DNA of 12,972 bases from an uncultured Lachnospiraceae bacterium (GTDB lineage: Bacteria > Bacillota > Clostridia > Lachnospirales > Lachnospiraceae), in contig CANQQN010000035.1 in assembly GCA_947625995.1 (NCBI GenBank), positions 1 to 12,972 of the forward strand. Reading direction: 5' to 3'. A program made the translations under genes and the position numbers. A model generated the notes under the pieces. That model saw only the letters and a program-made list of their open reading frames with translations. It was not told the origin of the DNA and did not search any database. This document shows positions 7,745 to 12,972 of the stretch, piece after piece. Numbering within the stretch: position 1 is the stretch's first letter; the number at the start of each line of letters is the position of its first letter.

Positions 7745-7831
7745 GGAGACGTACTCAAGTGGTCGTAAGAGGTCGCACTCGAAATGCGATAGGCCCGCAA
7801 GGGTGCGTGGGTTCAAATCCCACCGTCTCCG
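7745..7831 (+). tRNA. tRNA-Ser (anticodon CGA)
   Basis: The acceptor stem GGAGACG (7745-7751) pairs with CGTCTCC (7824-7830), and G7831 is the discriminator base. The anticodon stem TCGCA/TGCGA (7773-7777 / 7785-7789) encloses CTCGAAA, giving anticodon CGA at 7780-7782, which reads UCG serine codons. The T arm GTGGG-TTCAAAT-CCCAC is perfect. A long variable arm between the anticodon and T arms fits class II serine tRNA. The 3' CCA is not encoded. Confidence 0.96.
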
Positions 7832-7834
7832 TCA

Positions 7835-7875
7835 AAAAAACGCCATCACAGACATTTTCTATGATGGCGTTTTTT
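7835..7875. terminator. Bidirectional intrinsic terminator
   Basis: AAAAAACGCCATCA (7835-7848) pairs perfectly with TGATGGCGTTTTTT (7862-7875) around a 13-base loop, so each strand gives a stem with a T run. On the plus strand it ends tRNA-Ser. On the minus strand it begins exactly at the TAA of the truncated ORF at 7874-8035. Confidence 0.9.
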
Positions 7876-8035
7876 ACGCAAAATCAGTCGGTTTTTTGGC
7901 AGCAATCAGATATCGGTGGATGGTCCCCTCAATCCTGCCGTTCCTCTCAAGCAGCTTCTGCATATCAAGCAGCCCGTCAAGACACCGGTCTACGGAGGCA
8001 GCATAAGTAAAAAACCCGATACAACCTGCTGTCCG
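7874..8035 (-). pseudogene. 3' end of an unidentified minus-strand gene
   Basis: The frame runs for 53 codons from an in-frame TAA TAA to a TAA that merges into a perfect terminator. It reads YAASVDRCLDGLLDMQ, then KLLERNGRIEGTIHRYLIAA and ends KKPTDFA. Amino-acid composition and codon choice look like real protein, with a helical leucine pattern, but there is no start codon or ribosome binding site at the 5' edge. I do not recognise the family. The best reading is the surviving C-terminus of a deleted gene, still followed by its own terminator. A chance open frame is the alternative. Confidence 0.4.
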
Positions 8036-8080
8036 TTATTAAAACTGCACCGGATATTTCATTCGCTTTTTACCATCTAT

Positions 8081-9109
8081 TCACTGCACCTTAATCTTTC
8101 CCGCCAGCACCTGCTTGTAATCCTCATAATTCTTCTTCAGAAGCTCCGGCGTATTCAGCTCATAAGGACACTTGTCCGTGCAGGCGCCGCATTCCAGGCA
8201 GGTTTCAATCTTGCGCATCTCTGCCTGCATGGATTCGGACAGCCAGTTTTCTGAAGGCGCGCGGCGCAGCATCAGCGACATGCGGGCACACTGGTTGATC
8301 ATGATCCCCTGCGGACAGGGCATACAGTAGCCGCAGCCCCGGCAGAAATCCCCACGAAGCTCCTTTCGCTCCTGCTCGATAAAAGCGGCGATTTCTCCGT
8401 CCATCACCGGCTCGTCGTCCATGAAGCGCAGCCATTCTTCCAGTTCTTCGCGCCGCTGAACGCCCCAAATGGGCAGCACGTTGTCAAACTGCAGCATGTA
8501 AGCCATCGCTGCGCGGGAGTTGTTGATCAGGCCGCCGGCCAGCGCCTTCATGGCGATAAAACCCATGTTGTTTTTGCGGCAGATCTCCACAAGTTCCAGC
8601 TCCTTCTCCGAGGATAAATAGCTGAAAGGAAACTGCAGCGTCTCATACAGCCCCGACTTTGCGCAGCTTTTTGCCACGCCCAGCTTGTGCGCGGTAAGGC
8701 CGATGTGGCGTATCTTCCCCTGCGCCTTTGCCTCCAGCATCGCCTCGTACATGCCGGTGCCGTCGCCGGGCGCAAAGCAGCGGTCCGCGCAGTGGAACTG
8801 ATAAACATCCAGGTAATCCGTGCGCAGATTCCGGAGCGTCGTTTCCAGATCCTTCCAGAATCCCTTTGGCGTCTTTGCCTGCGTTTTCGATGTTATGTAG
8901 ATCTTATCCCGCATCCCGTCAAACGCCGCTCCAAGCTTTTCCTCGCTGTCGGTATAAACCCGCGCGGTGTCAAACAGACGCATGCCTCCTTCATAGGCGC
9001 GGCGAAGGATGCTCACGGCCTCGTCAAAAGACACCCGCTGGATCGGCAGCGCGCCGAAGGCATTCTGTGGCACGGTAATCCCGGTGGTTCCCAAAGTAAT
9101 CTGTTTCAT
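8081..9109 (-). CDS. Aldo/keto reductase with C-terminal 2x[4Fe-4S] ferredoxin-like module
   Basis: This is a 342-residue cytoplasmic oxidoreductase. The aldo/keto reductase barrel covers about residues 1-245 and keeps the catalytic tetrad: Asp47 and Tyr52 (FDTARVY), Lys75 (ITSK) and His106 (YQFH). The C-terminal ~90 residues carry two cysteine sets, C256-C259-C262-C265 (CRGCGYCMPCP) and C304-C307-C310-C314 (CLECGACTDKCP), each fit to bind a 4Fe-4S cluster. Members of this fused family are common in Clostridia and are thought to move electrons between ferredoxin-type carriers and a carbonyl substrate, which cannot be named here. AGGAAG lies 8 bp before the ATG. It is a single-gene unit facing away from the DUF3800 gene; I found no clear promoter. 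Confidence 0.94.
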   Translation of the reverse strand: MKQITLGTTGITVPQNAFGALPIQRVSFDEAVSILRRAYEGGMRLFDTARVYTDSEEKLGAAFDGMRDKIYITSKTQAKTPKGFWKDLETTLRNLRTDYLDVYQFHCADRCFAPGDGTGMYEAMLEAKAQGKIRHIGLTAHKLGVAKSCAKSGLYETLQFPFSYLSSEKELELVEICRKNNMGFIAMKALAGGLINNSRAAMAYMLQFDNVLPIWGVQRREELEEWLRFMDDEPVMDGEIAAFIEQERKELRGDFCRGCGYCMPCPQGIMINQCARMSLMLRRAPSENWLSESMQAEMRKIETCLECGACTDKCPYELNTPELLKKNYEDYKQVLAGKIKVQ

Positions 9110-9245
9110 AGTCTCGCTTCCTTTCCATGTTCATTCTTGTTCTGTAATTTCTGCGATCCGGCCCGAACCGGCGCAGTTTACTCATTTACTTCATTCTTCC
9201 CCGTTCATGGTTTTTGGCTCACACAATGTGATCGGTGATCTGTTC
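9110..9245. other. Intergenic DNA without recognised features
   Basis: Upstream of the aldo/keto reductase I see only its ribosome binding site and short stop-rich frames on both strands. GTGATCGGTGATC near 9229-9241 is a small direct repeat of no known meaning. No convincing -35/-10 pair was found. Confidence 0.5.
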
Positions 9246-9278
9246 ATTTAGAGGCCGTTCCAGAACAGCCGGATAAAT
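9246..9278. repeat. Inverted repeat just beyond a broken ORF
   Basis: ATTTA (9246-9250) and TAAAT (9274-9278) flank GGCCGTTC/GAACAGCC (9253-9260 / 9263-9270). The RNA would form a stable hairpin of about seven pairs with an outer AU stem on either strand. No T run follows, so it is at best a degraded or unusual terminator for the minus-strand frame ending at 9280. Confidence 0.4.
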
Positions 9279-9279
9279 C

Positions 9280-9411
9280 TCACTTATCAAAAAGATCATG
9301 TAAATGCGTGATCCCAAAATGATCAGCAAGAGCCTCTTGTGTGATGTTTTTCTGTTGTCTCTCTGTATGATCAAAGGTATCCAATCCACTTATAAAAACC
9401 ACTATATAGTG
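9280..9411 (-). pseudogene. C-terminal fragment of an unidentified gene
   Basis: The frame spans 43 codons between an in-frame TAA and TGA. It contains VVFISGLDTFDHTERQQ followed by KNITQEALADHFGI and ends HDLFDK. The composition is protein-like, and NITQEALADHFGI resembles the turn of a helix-turn-helix, but this is too short to assign. No start codon or ribosome binding site exists at the 5' edge, which lies exactly in the palindrome at 9400-9411. It is probably the tail of a deleted gene; a chance frame cannot be excluded. Confidence 0.35.
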
Positions 9412-9442
9412 TTATTTAACTATTCATGCACAATATATTGTG
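9400..9442. promoter_or_regulatory. Pair of perfect palindromes, likely operator, upstream of DUF3800
   Basis: CACTATATAGTG (9400-9411) and CACAATATATTGTG (9429-9442) are both perfect palindromes with the same outer CAC...GTG arms and an ATATA-like core. Their centres lie exactly 30 bp apart, close to three helical turns. The second ends 17 bp before the -35 box of the DUF3800 promoter. This suits a dimeric regulator bound twice on one DNA face. Confidence 0.55.
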
Positions 9443-9459
9443 TTTTTTAGCTTTCAACA

Positions 9460-9488
9460 TTGACATTCTATATCTTGTGGTCTACAAT
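9460..9488 (+). promoter_or_regulatory. Strong SigmaA-type promoter of the DUF3800 gene
   Basis: A perfect TTGACA (9460-9465), a 17-bp spacer and TACAAT (9483-9488) are present. The imperfect dyad TTGTGGTCTACAA (9475-9487) overlaps the -10 box and could be another control site. A leader of about 40 bases precedes the gene. Confidence 0.85.
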
Positions 9489-9537
9489 TAATTCAAAGTA
9501 GTCATACACGACAGATTTTTTATTTAATATAGAAAGA

Positions 9538-10233
9538 ATGGTGACCTCTTTGAATCCTTCTCACAATATGTTTAAAAATGAACGCTGCCTGATCTTTGAT
9601 GAATCCGGTAATCTTGGGAATTCCGGAAGATATTTTGTTATTGCCTGTATTGACACCAGATTTTATAAATCTCTTCATAATATGATGAAAAACAAACTCC
9701 ACACAGCAAAAAAGCTGTTTACCGAGCTTTCCTCCCTTCATTCCCACGAAATCAAGGCAAAGGATGCTTATCCATGCATAAAGTATCATTTACTGGAATG
9801 TATTGCCTTAAAAAATCTTTCTATTTCATATATTGTCGCAGATTTGCATCATGTTAAGCCAAGCTTGCTGAAAGACAAAAATATCTTATACAATTACATG
9901 ATGAAATTACTGATCCAGCATCTTGTTTCCGAATCCGATAATAACACAACATTAAACATTATCTGTGATAACCATACAACAAAAGTTACTTCCGTCAACT
10001 CCTTTGAAGATTATATCAAACTGTATTTACTATACGAAAAAGAATATGATATAAATATTCATGTTCAATATATGGACTCAGACGATAAACTTGCATATCC
10101 AGTTCAGGCAGCGGATTATATTGCTAACGCGTTATATGGATGGTATGAATACAACAACAAAATCTACTATGACAGATTTAAAAACAAGGTCAAATACCAG
10201 TTAAAGTTTCCCTGTCAGAATTTTGGAAATTAA
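9538..10233 (+). CDS. DUF3800 domain protein
   Basis: This is a 231-residue protein of the DUF3800 family, an uncharacterised group often found near phage and mobile genes and thought to have an RNase H-like fold. Family marks are IFDESGN (Asp21-Glu22 near the N-terminus), a central IICDNHTT (Asp144) and VQAADYIANALYGWYE (Asp193). The spaced acidic residues would suit a metal-dependent nuclease, but activity is inference. Length is normal and no membrane segment is seen. The ATG at 9538 has only AGAAAG before it; no better start was found. Base composition is visibly richer in A and T than the neighbouring genes, which suggests recent transfer. A consensus promoter and two palindromes lie upstream, and a structured RNA lies about 60 bp downstream on the same strand, matching the known habit of DUF3800 genes to sit beside structured RNAs. 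Confidence 0.88.
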   Translation: MVTSLNPSHNMFKNERCLIFDESGNLGNSGRYFVIACIDTRFYKSLHNMMKNKLHTAKKLFTELSSLHSHEIKAKDAYPCIKYHLLECIALKNLSISYIVADLHHVKPSLLKDKNILYNYMMKLLIQHLVSESDNNTTLNIICDNHTTKVTSVNSFEDYIKLYLLYEKEYDINIHVQYMDSDDKLAYPVQAADYIANALYGWYEYNNKIYYDRFKNKVKYQLKFPCQNFGN

Positions 10234-10252
10234 ACATTGCTTTTTCACAGTT

Positions 10253-10268
10253 TGTATGGTATCATACA
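10253..10268 (+). repeat. Small hairpin after the DUF3800 gene
   Basis: TGTATG and CATACA form a 6-bp stem around a GTAT loop, 20 bp after the DUF3800 stop. It is followed by an A-rich, not a T-rich, stretch, so termination here is not supported. It overlaps the weak -35 region of the downstream RNA and could instead be a binding site. Confidence 0.4.
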
Positions 10269-10291
10269 GTAATAAAAGTAAATAATATAAT
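10263..10291 (+). promoter_or_regulatory. Possible promoter of the DUF3800-linked RNA
   Basis: A perfect TATAAT at 10286-10291 places transcription start near 10297-10299, exactly at the G-run opening the RNA's basal stem. The -35 match at 17 bp (CATACA, 10263-10268) is weak, so an activator, or transcription from the DUF3800 promoter, may be needed. Confidence 0.5.
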
Positions 10292-10295
10292 ATAG

Positions 10296-10384
10296 ATGGG
10301 TGTGTAAGCCTGTATTAGTGTGCGAATATCTGATGCATAAGTTGCCTGTGTGGTAACCACTATTACAGCCGCACCCATTTCTAT
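10296..10384 (+). ncRNA. Structured non-coding RNA downstream of DUF3800
   Basis: The segment folds into a long rod. ATGGGTGTG (10296-10304) pairs with CGCACCCAT (10370-10378), nine pairs with one GU. After a small asymmetric internal loop, CTGTATTAGTG (10310-10320) pairs with CACTATTACAG (10358-10368) with a single mismatch. The tip can form TTGCC/GGTAA (10342-10346 / 10352-10356) and a short TGC/GCA helix, giving a branched head. There is no open frame of note. A TATAAT box lies just upstream and a U-rich tail just downstream. I propose a discrete RNA of about 80-90 bases, perhaps of the DUF3800-associated RNA motif group, though I cannot match it to a named member. It could alternatively be the 3' terminator structure of the convergent MATE gene, but the minus-strand T tract is poor. 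Confidence 0.6.
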
Positions 10385-10390
10385 TTTCTT

Positions 10391-11740
10391 CTATGATCTC
10401 TCAAACCCATGGATCCAGTCTGACTTCAGATAATAGATCGCCAGCGTGACCGTGCTCAGACTCCATGTCAGCGGATAAACCCAATGAACCACCGCGATAT
10501 TGTCAAATATCGGCACCATCACCGTCAGGAAGGACACCCTGACGATACACCAGAACACCAGCATGGTCACCATGGGGATCATGGCTTTTCCGGCGCCGCG
10601 AAGTACCGCCGATACACCGTGAGAGCAGGCCAGCAGGCAATAAAACAGCGTACAGATTCGGGCCCGCTGCACGCCGATAGCGATAGCCTTTGGCTCGCTG
10701 GTGAACGCTCTCATAAAAGCAGGCGCCATGGCAAAAATGATCAGACCGATCACCTCTGCCAGAATCACGGAGCACAGCACTCCAAAACGCGCGCCCTTCT
10801 TTGCCCGATCATATTCTCTCGCGCCAAGATTTTGTCCCACAAAAGTGGTCAGCGCCATGGTAAAGCTGTTGATCGGCAAAAAGCCGAAGCCTTCCACCTT
10901 GCTGTATGCGCCGCAGCCCGCCATGGACATTTCCCCAAAATAATTGATATTTGACTGCACCACCACATTCGCGATGGCGATGATGGAATTCTGCAGACCA
11001 GAGGGCAGACCGTAGCTTAGGATCATTTTCAACATTTTCCAGTGAAGGCCAAGTTCCCGCAGGGAGATCCTGTAATCCTCCTTTACCCGAAACAGCCGGA
11101 TCAGACAAAGAATCATACTGACAAACTGCGCCAGGATCGTTGCCAGCGCCGCGCCGCCTACGCCCATGTGAAATACCGAGATCATCACAATATCCAGCGC
11201 CACGTTCAGGCAAGAGGAAATGATCAGATACTCCAACGGATGGCGGCTGTCGCCCACCGCCTGCATAATCCCCGTGCAGGTATTGTACATGATCAGTCCC
11301 ATAGCCCCGGCAAAATATACCTGAAGGTAGTCCACCGACTGCTCCATCACCTCCGGCGGCGTATCCATCCAGATCAGAATCTGGGGCGAGAGCACAACGC
11401 CGATCACCGTCACCGCCAGCCCGGCCAGCAGGCCGAAGGTCAGATCCGTATGTACGGCAAGCCGCATCTTCTTGATATCCCTTGCCCCAAAAAACCGGGA
11501 GATGGCCACACCCGCGCCAATGGAGATCCCGCTGAACAAGCTGATGAGCAGAAACACCAGACTTCCGGTGGAACTGACCGCCGCCAGCGCCCGGTTGCCC
11601 AGCAGATTCCCCACGATCAGCGTATCCGCGATATTGTAAAGCTGCTGAAATAAATTTCCCAAAAACAACGGCCACGCAAAGCGGAGGATTTTTCCCGCAA
11701 TGGGTCCCTCCGTCATCCTGTCCTTTGATTCTGTCTCCAT
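10391..11740 (-). CDS. MATE family multidrug efflux transporter
   Basis: This is a 449-residue inner-membrane protein of the MATE family, which exports cationic drugs or metabolites in exchange for sodium ions or protons. The signature GNLFQQLYNIADTLIVGNLLG lies in the first helix region; other marks are GAGVAISRFFGARD and, in the second half, TTFVGQNLGAREYDRAKKG. The two inverted halves with about twelve hydrophobic segments are complete. I prefer the ATG at 11740 with AGGA just upstream; another ATG eight codons later has AAGGA, and a longer frame to 11785 lacks family similarity. The substrate cannot be read from sequence. It ends a few bases from the structured RNA, facing it, and begins about 80 bp after the SRP RNA, from which it might receive readthrough; no separate promoter was clear. 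Confidence 0.93.
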   Translation of the reverse strand: METESKDRMTEGPIAGKILRFAWPLFLGNLFQQLYNIADTLIVGNLLGNRALAAVSSTGSLVFLLISLFSGISIGAGVAISRFFGARDIKKMRLAVHTDLTFGLLAGLAVTVIGVVLSPQILIWMDTPPEVMEQSVDYLQVYFAGAMGLIMYNTCTGIMQAVGDSRHPLEYLIISSCLNVALDIVMISVFHMGVGGAALATILAQFVSMILCLIRLFRVKEDYRISLRELGLHWKMLKMILSYGLPSGLQNSIIAIANVVVQSNINYFGEMSMAGCGAYSKVEGFGFLPINSFTMALTTFVGQNLGAREYDRAKKGARFGVLCSVILAEVIGLIIFAMAPAFMRAFTSEPKAIAIGVQRARICTLFYCLLACSHGVSAVLRGAGKAMIPMVTMLVFWCIVRVSFLTVMVPIFDNIAVVHWVYPLTWSLSTVTLAIYYLKSDWIHGFERS

Positions 11741-11821
11741 TTTCCTGTCTTCTTTCCTCAAAAAAACCGCAGCATCCCCGATCACTTCCGGAAACGCCGC
11801 GTCACTTATATTTTATAAAAT

Positions 11822-12084
11822 CCGCGCATTCTGCTTTGAATCTCCCCCATAGACGTTACCTCTGCAGTTAACTCGGCTCAGGCGCCCTTGCGGCACACAG
11901 GAGATTTTGCTTAGTGCTGCTATGTTCCCATCCTGACACGGTTCACAAATTCCTGTTGCGCAAGACCCAAACGTCAGCGTCACTTACAGAGGGCAGCCCT
12001 ACAAAGAAAAGACCCGGGGCAGAATATCACCCCTGCTATAGCGGATTGCAGGTACAGGGCACCGCTAACTCCCCGGCTGCGCGG
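11822..12084 (-). ncRNA. ffs: Signal recognition particle RNA, large bacterial type (6S/scRNA-like)
   Basis: This is the RNA core of the signal recognition particle, which with Ffh targets nascent membrane and secreted proteins. On the minus strand the S-domain tip is diagnostic: GTCAGG, then ATG-GGAA-CAT, then AGCAGC (about 11915-11936), i.e. a GGAA tetraloop between the two sides of the conserved symmetric loop. The Alu half holds GCGGTGCCCTGTACCTGCAA near its 5' end, and TGTGTGCCGCAAGGGCGCC and GAGGTAACG on the 3' side. CCGCGC (12079-12084) and GCGCGG (11822-11827) close the molecule, giving about 263 bases. The length and Alu domain are as in Bacillus and Clostridia. In many Bacillota this gene lies directly before dnaX; here it is about 7 kb upstream of dnaX on the same strand. 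Confidence 0.95.
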
Positions 12085-12113
12085 AAATTTTATGGCAAAT
12101 ACATGTACAAATG

Positions 12114-12142
12114 AGTATACCCAATTTGCAGGCTGATGTCAA
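12114..12142 (-). promoter_or_regulatory. SigmaA-type promoter of SRP RNA
   Basis: On the minus strand, perfect TTGACA (12137-12142) is separated by 17 bp from TATACT (12114-12119). The predicted start is near 12107, about 23 bases before the proposed mature 5' end, so a short leader would be trimmed. Confidence 0.88.
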
Positions 12143-12177
12143 ACGTAAATTTTCATCAGTTACAGTTTTTAAAATTG

Positions 12178-12213
12178 AAAAAGCAACCAAATGTTACCGC
12201 AGGCTTGCTTTTT
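12178..12213. repeat. A/T-flanked hairpin between divergent SRP RNA and AI-2E permease
   Basis: AAAAAGCAA (12178-12186) pairs perfectly with TTGCTTTTT (12205-12213), and CC/GG can extend it. It looks like an intrinsic terminator in both directions, yet no recognised gene ends here. It may shield one unit from the other, or mark a lost gene. Confidence 0.5.
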
Positions 12214-12245
12214 GACCGGCAGCCCCTTATAATACTGTCTGACAG
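12205..12245 (+). promoter_or_regulatory. Probable promoter of the AI-2E permease, with dyad at the start site
   Basis: TATAAT at 12228-12233 is perfect; TTGCTT (12205-12210) at 17 bp is a weak -35. CTGTCTGACAG (12235-12245), a perfect 5-bp dyad around one base, lies across the predicted start site near 12240 and could bind a repressor. The leader to the start codon is about 100 bases. Confidence 0.5.
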
Positions 12246-12342
12246 GAACATTTTTCCATATACTGAGAAAATGCTCCGGCAAGATCATCCTTCCTAAACT
12301 GAATTGAAACAATGCCATTCTTATGGTTAAAGGAGACAAACA

Positions 12343-12972
12343 TTGAACACAGAATTTAAAAAGATCATCAAAATCGGTATTCTGGCGGCTGTTTTGGTCC
12401 TCGTGGTGAAATATTTCCCGCAGATCCTTTCCGGCGTCAATACCGTCCTGCACGCCGCCTCTCCGCTTTTTGTAGGCTTCGTGCTGGCATACATCCTGAA
12501 CCTGCTGATGAAGGCGCTGGAAAAGATTTATTTTCCCAACTCTCAGAAACCCGGCCTGCAAAAAAGCCGCCGGCCGGTATGCATTATTCTCTCCCTGTTG
12601 ATCCTGACCTGCATCATTACCCTGATCATAAATATCGTACTGCCGGAGCTGGTTTCCAGCTTCCAGCTGATCGGGAAAGAAATCCCCGTATTTGCAAAAA
12701 TAGCGCAGAAATGGCTGTTGGATCACTCCGACAAGATCCCTTCCCTGCAAAAAACCATTAAAAACCTGAATATTGACTGGCCGTCCATTCTGGAAAAGCT
12801 GTTCTCCGTGGTAACGGTCGGCGCAGGCGGCGTGATCAATTCTGTATTTGCGGTGGTAAGCTCCACTGTAGGGATCATTACCAACATCTTTATCGGTTTT
12901 GTCTTTTCCCTATACCTTCTTTTTAACAAGGAACGGCTGCTCCGACAGCTTCACAAGCTCATGCAGGCATGG
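12343..12972 (+). CDS. AI-2E family permease (UPF0118), 3'-truncated by window edge
   Basis: This is a multi-helix membrane protein of the AI-2E/UPF0118 permease family; members are linked to export of various small molecules or ions, and autoinducer transport is shown only for some. I read 210 codons from a TTG at 12343 with AGGAGA at 12331-12336, 6 bp upstream; the frame stays open to the window end, and full members are about 350-400 residues. Visible segments are a helix at residues 9-22, a second after HAASPLFVGFVLAYILNLL, a third at PVCIILSLLILTCIITLIINIVLPEL, a soluble stretch with VSSFQLIGKEIPVFA, and a fourth at the VVSSTVGIITNIFIGFVFSLYLLFNKE region, where SLYLL..K is typical. It is transcribed away from the SRP RNA gene. 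Confidence 0.9.
   Translation, partial: MNTEFKKIIKIGILAAVLVLVVKYFPQILSGVNTVLHAASPLFVGFVLAYILNLLMKALEKIYFPNSQKPGLQKSRRPVCIILSLLILTCIITLIINIVLPELVSSFQLIGKEIPVFAKIAQKWLLDHSDKIPSLQKTIKNLNIDWPSILEKLFSVVTVGAGGVINSVFAVVSSTVGIITNIFIGFVFSLYLLFNKERLLRQLHKLMQAW

Noticed and set aside
7745..8080. Integrated element using tRNA-Ser as attachment site
   Set aside because: No second copy of the tRNA 3' end was seen in the window, and no integrase gene is present.
10253..10268. Terminator for the DUF3800 gene
   Set aside because: The stem is short and is followed by A-rich DNA on the plus strand, without a T run.
10296..10384. Hammerhead-like ribozyme, suggested by CTGATG in the RNA head
   Set aside because: The core requires CUGAUGA with a matching GAA segment and three helices at fixed places; here the next base is C and the partner segments are missing.
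10809..11675. Long minus-strand frame of 288 codons
   Set aside because: It is a frame-shifted shadow of the MATE transporter on the same strand, with no family features.
12169..12750. Long minus-strand open frame of 193 codons
   Set aside because: It lies opposite the AI-2E permease, whose codons, ribosome binding site and hydrophobic pattern are convincing; the opposite frame is low-complexity and charged in an unnatural way.

Overview
The window looks like chromosomal DNA of a gut-type Bacillota, class Clostridia, most likely Lachnospiraceae. The grounds are the gene families (a GGNGT-type phosphofructokinase, an aldo/keto reductase with two 4Fe-4S clusters, an AAA_14/DUF4143 ATPase), Bacillus-like AAGGAGG ribosome binding sites, sigmaA-type promoters and a long Gram-positive SRP RNA with an Alu domain. 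This placement is inference; no taxonomic marker was compared.

Region 1 (1-4869, minus strand) is a housekeeping cluster. Read in transcription order it holds dnaX, ybaB, a 48-codon degV remnant, yigZ and a class A penicillin-binding protein cut by the window edge. Spacing is tight enough for one operon. recR, the usual partner after ybaB, is absent and the degV stump sits in its place. Upstream on the same strand is pfkA (4974-6047) with a strong promoter of its own.

Region 2 (6048-9109) begins with an AT-rich divergent control region carrying four 11-bp repeats exactly 32 bp apart. An AAA_14/DUF4143 ATPase (plus strand) follows, then tRNA-Ser(CGA) and a two-way terminator. After these come a truncated minus-strand ORF and an aldo/keto reductase with a C-terminal ferredoxin-like module (minus).

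Region 3 (9110-10390) is AT-rich and accessory. It holds a broken ORF, two perfect palindromes 30 bp apart, a consensus promoter and a DUF3800 gene. A compact structured RNA with its own -10 box lies directly downstream. DUF3800 plus a structured RNA is the best candidate here for a poorly described system.

Region 4 (10391-12972) holds a MATE efflux pump (minus), the SRP RNA (minus, consensus promoter) and the first 210 codons of an AI-2E-family permease (plus).

The SRP RNA, dnaX and ybaB share one strand, and a tRNA-Ser lies between. This recalls the tRNA-Ser / scr / dnaX / yaaK / recR order of Bacillus subtilis, here apparently spread apart by insertions and with recR lost from its usual place.
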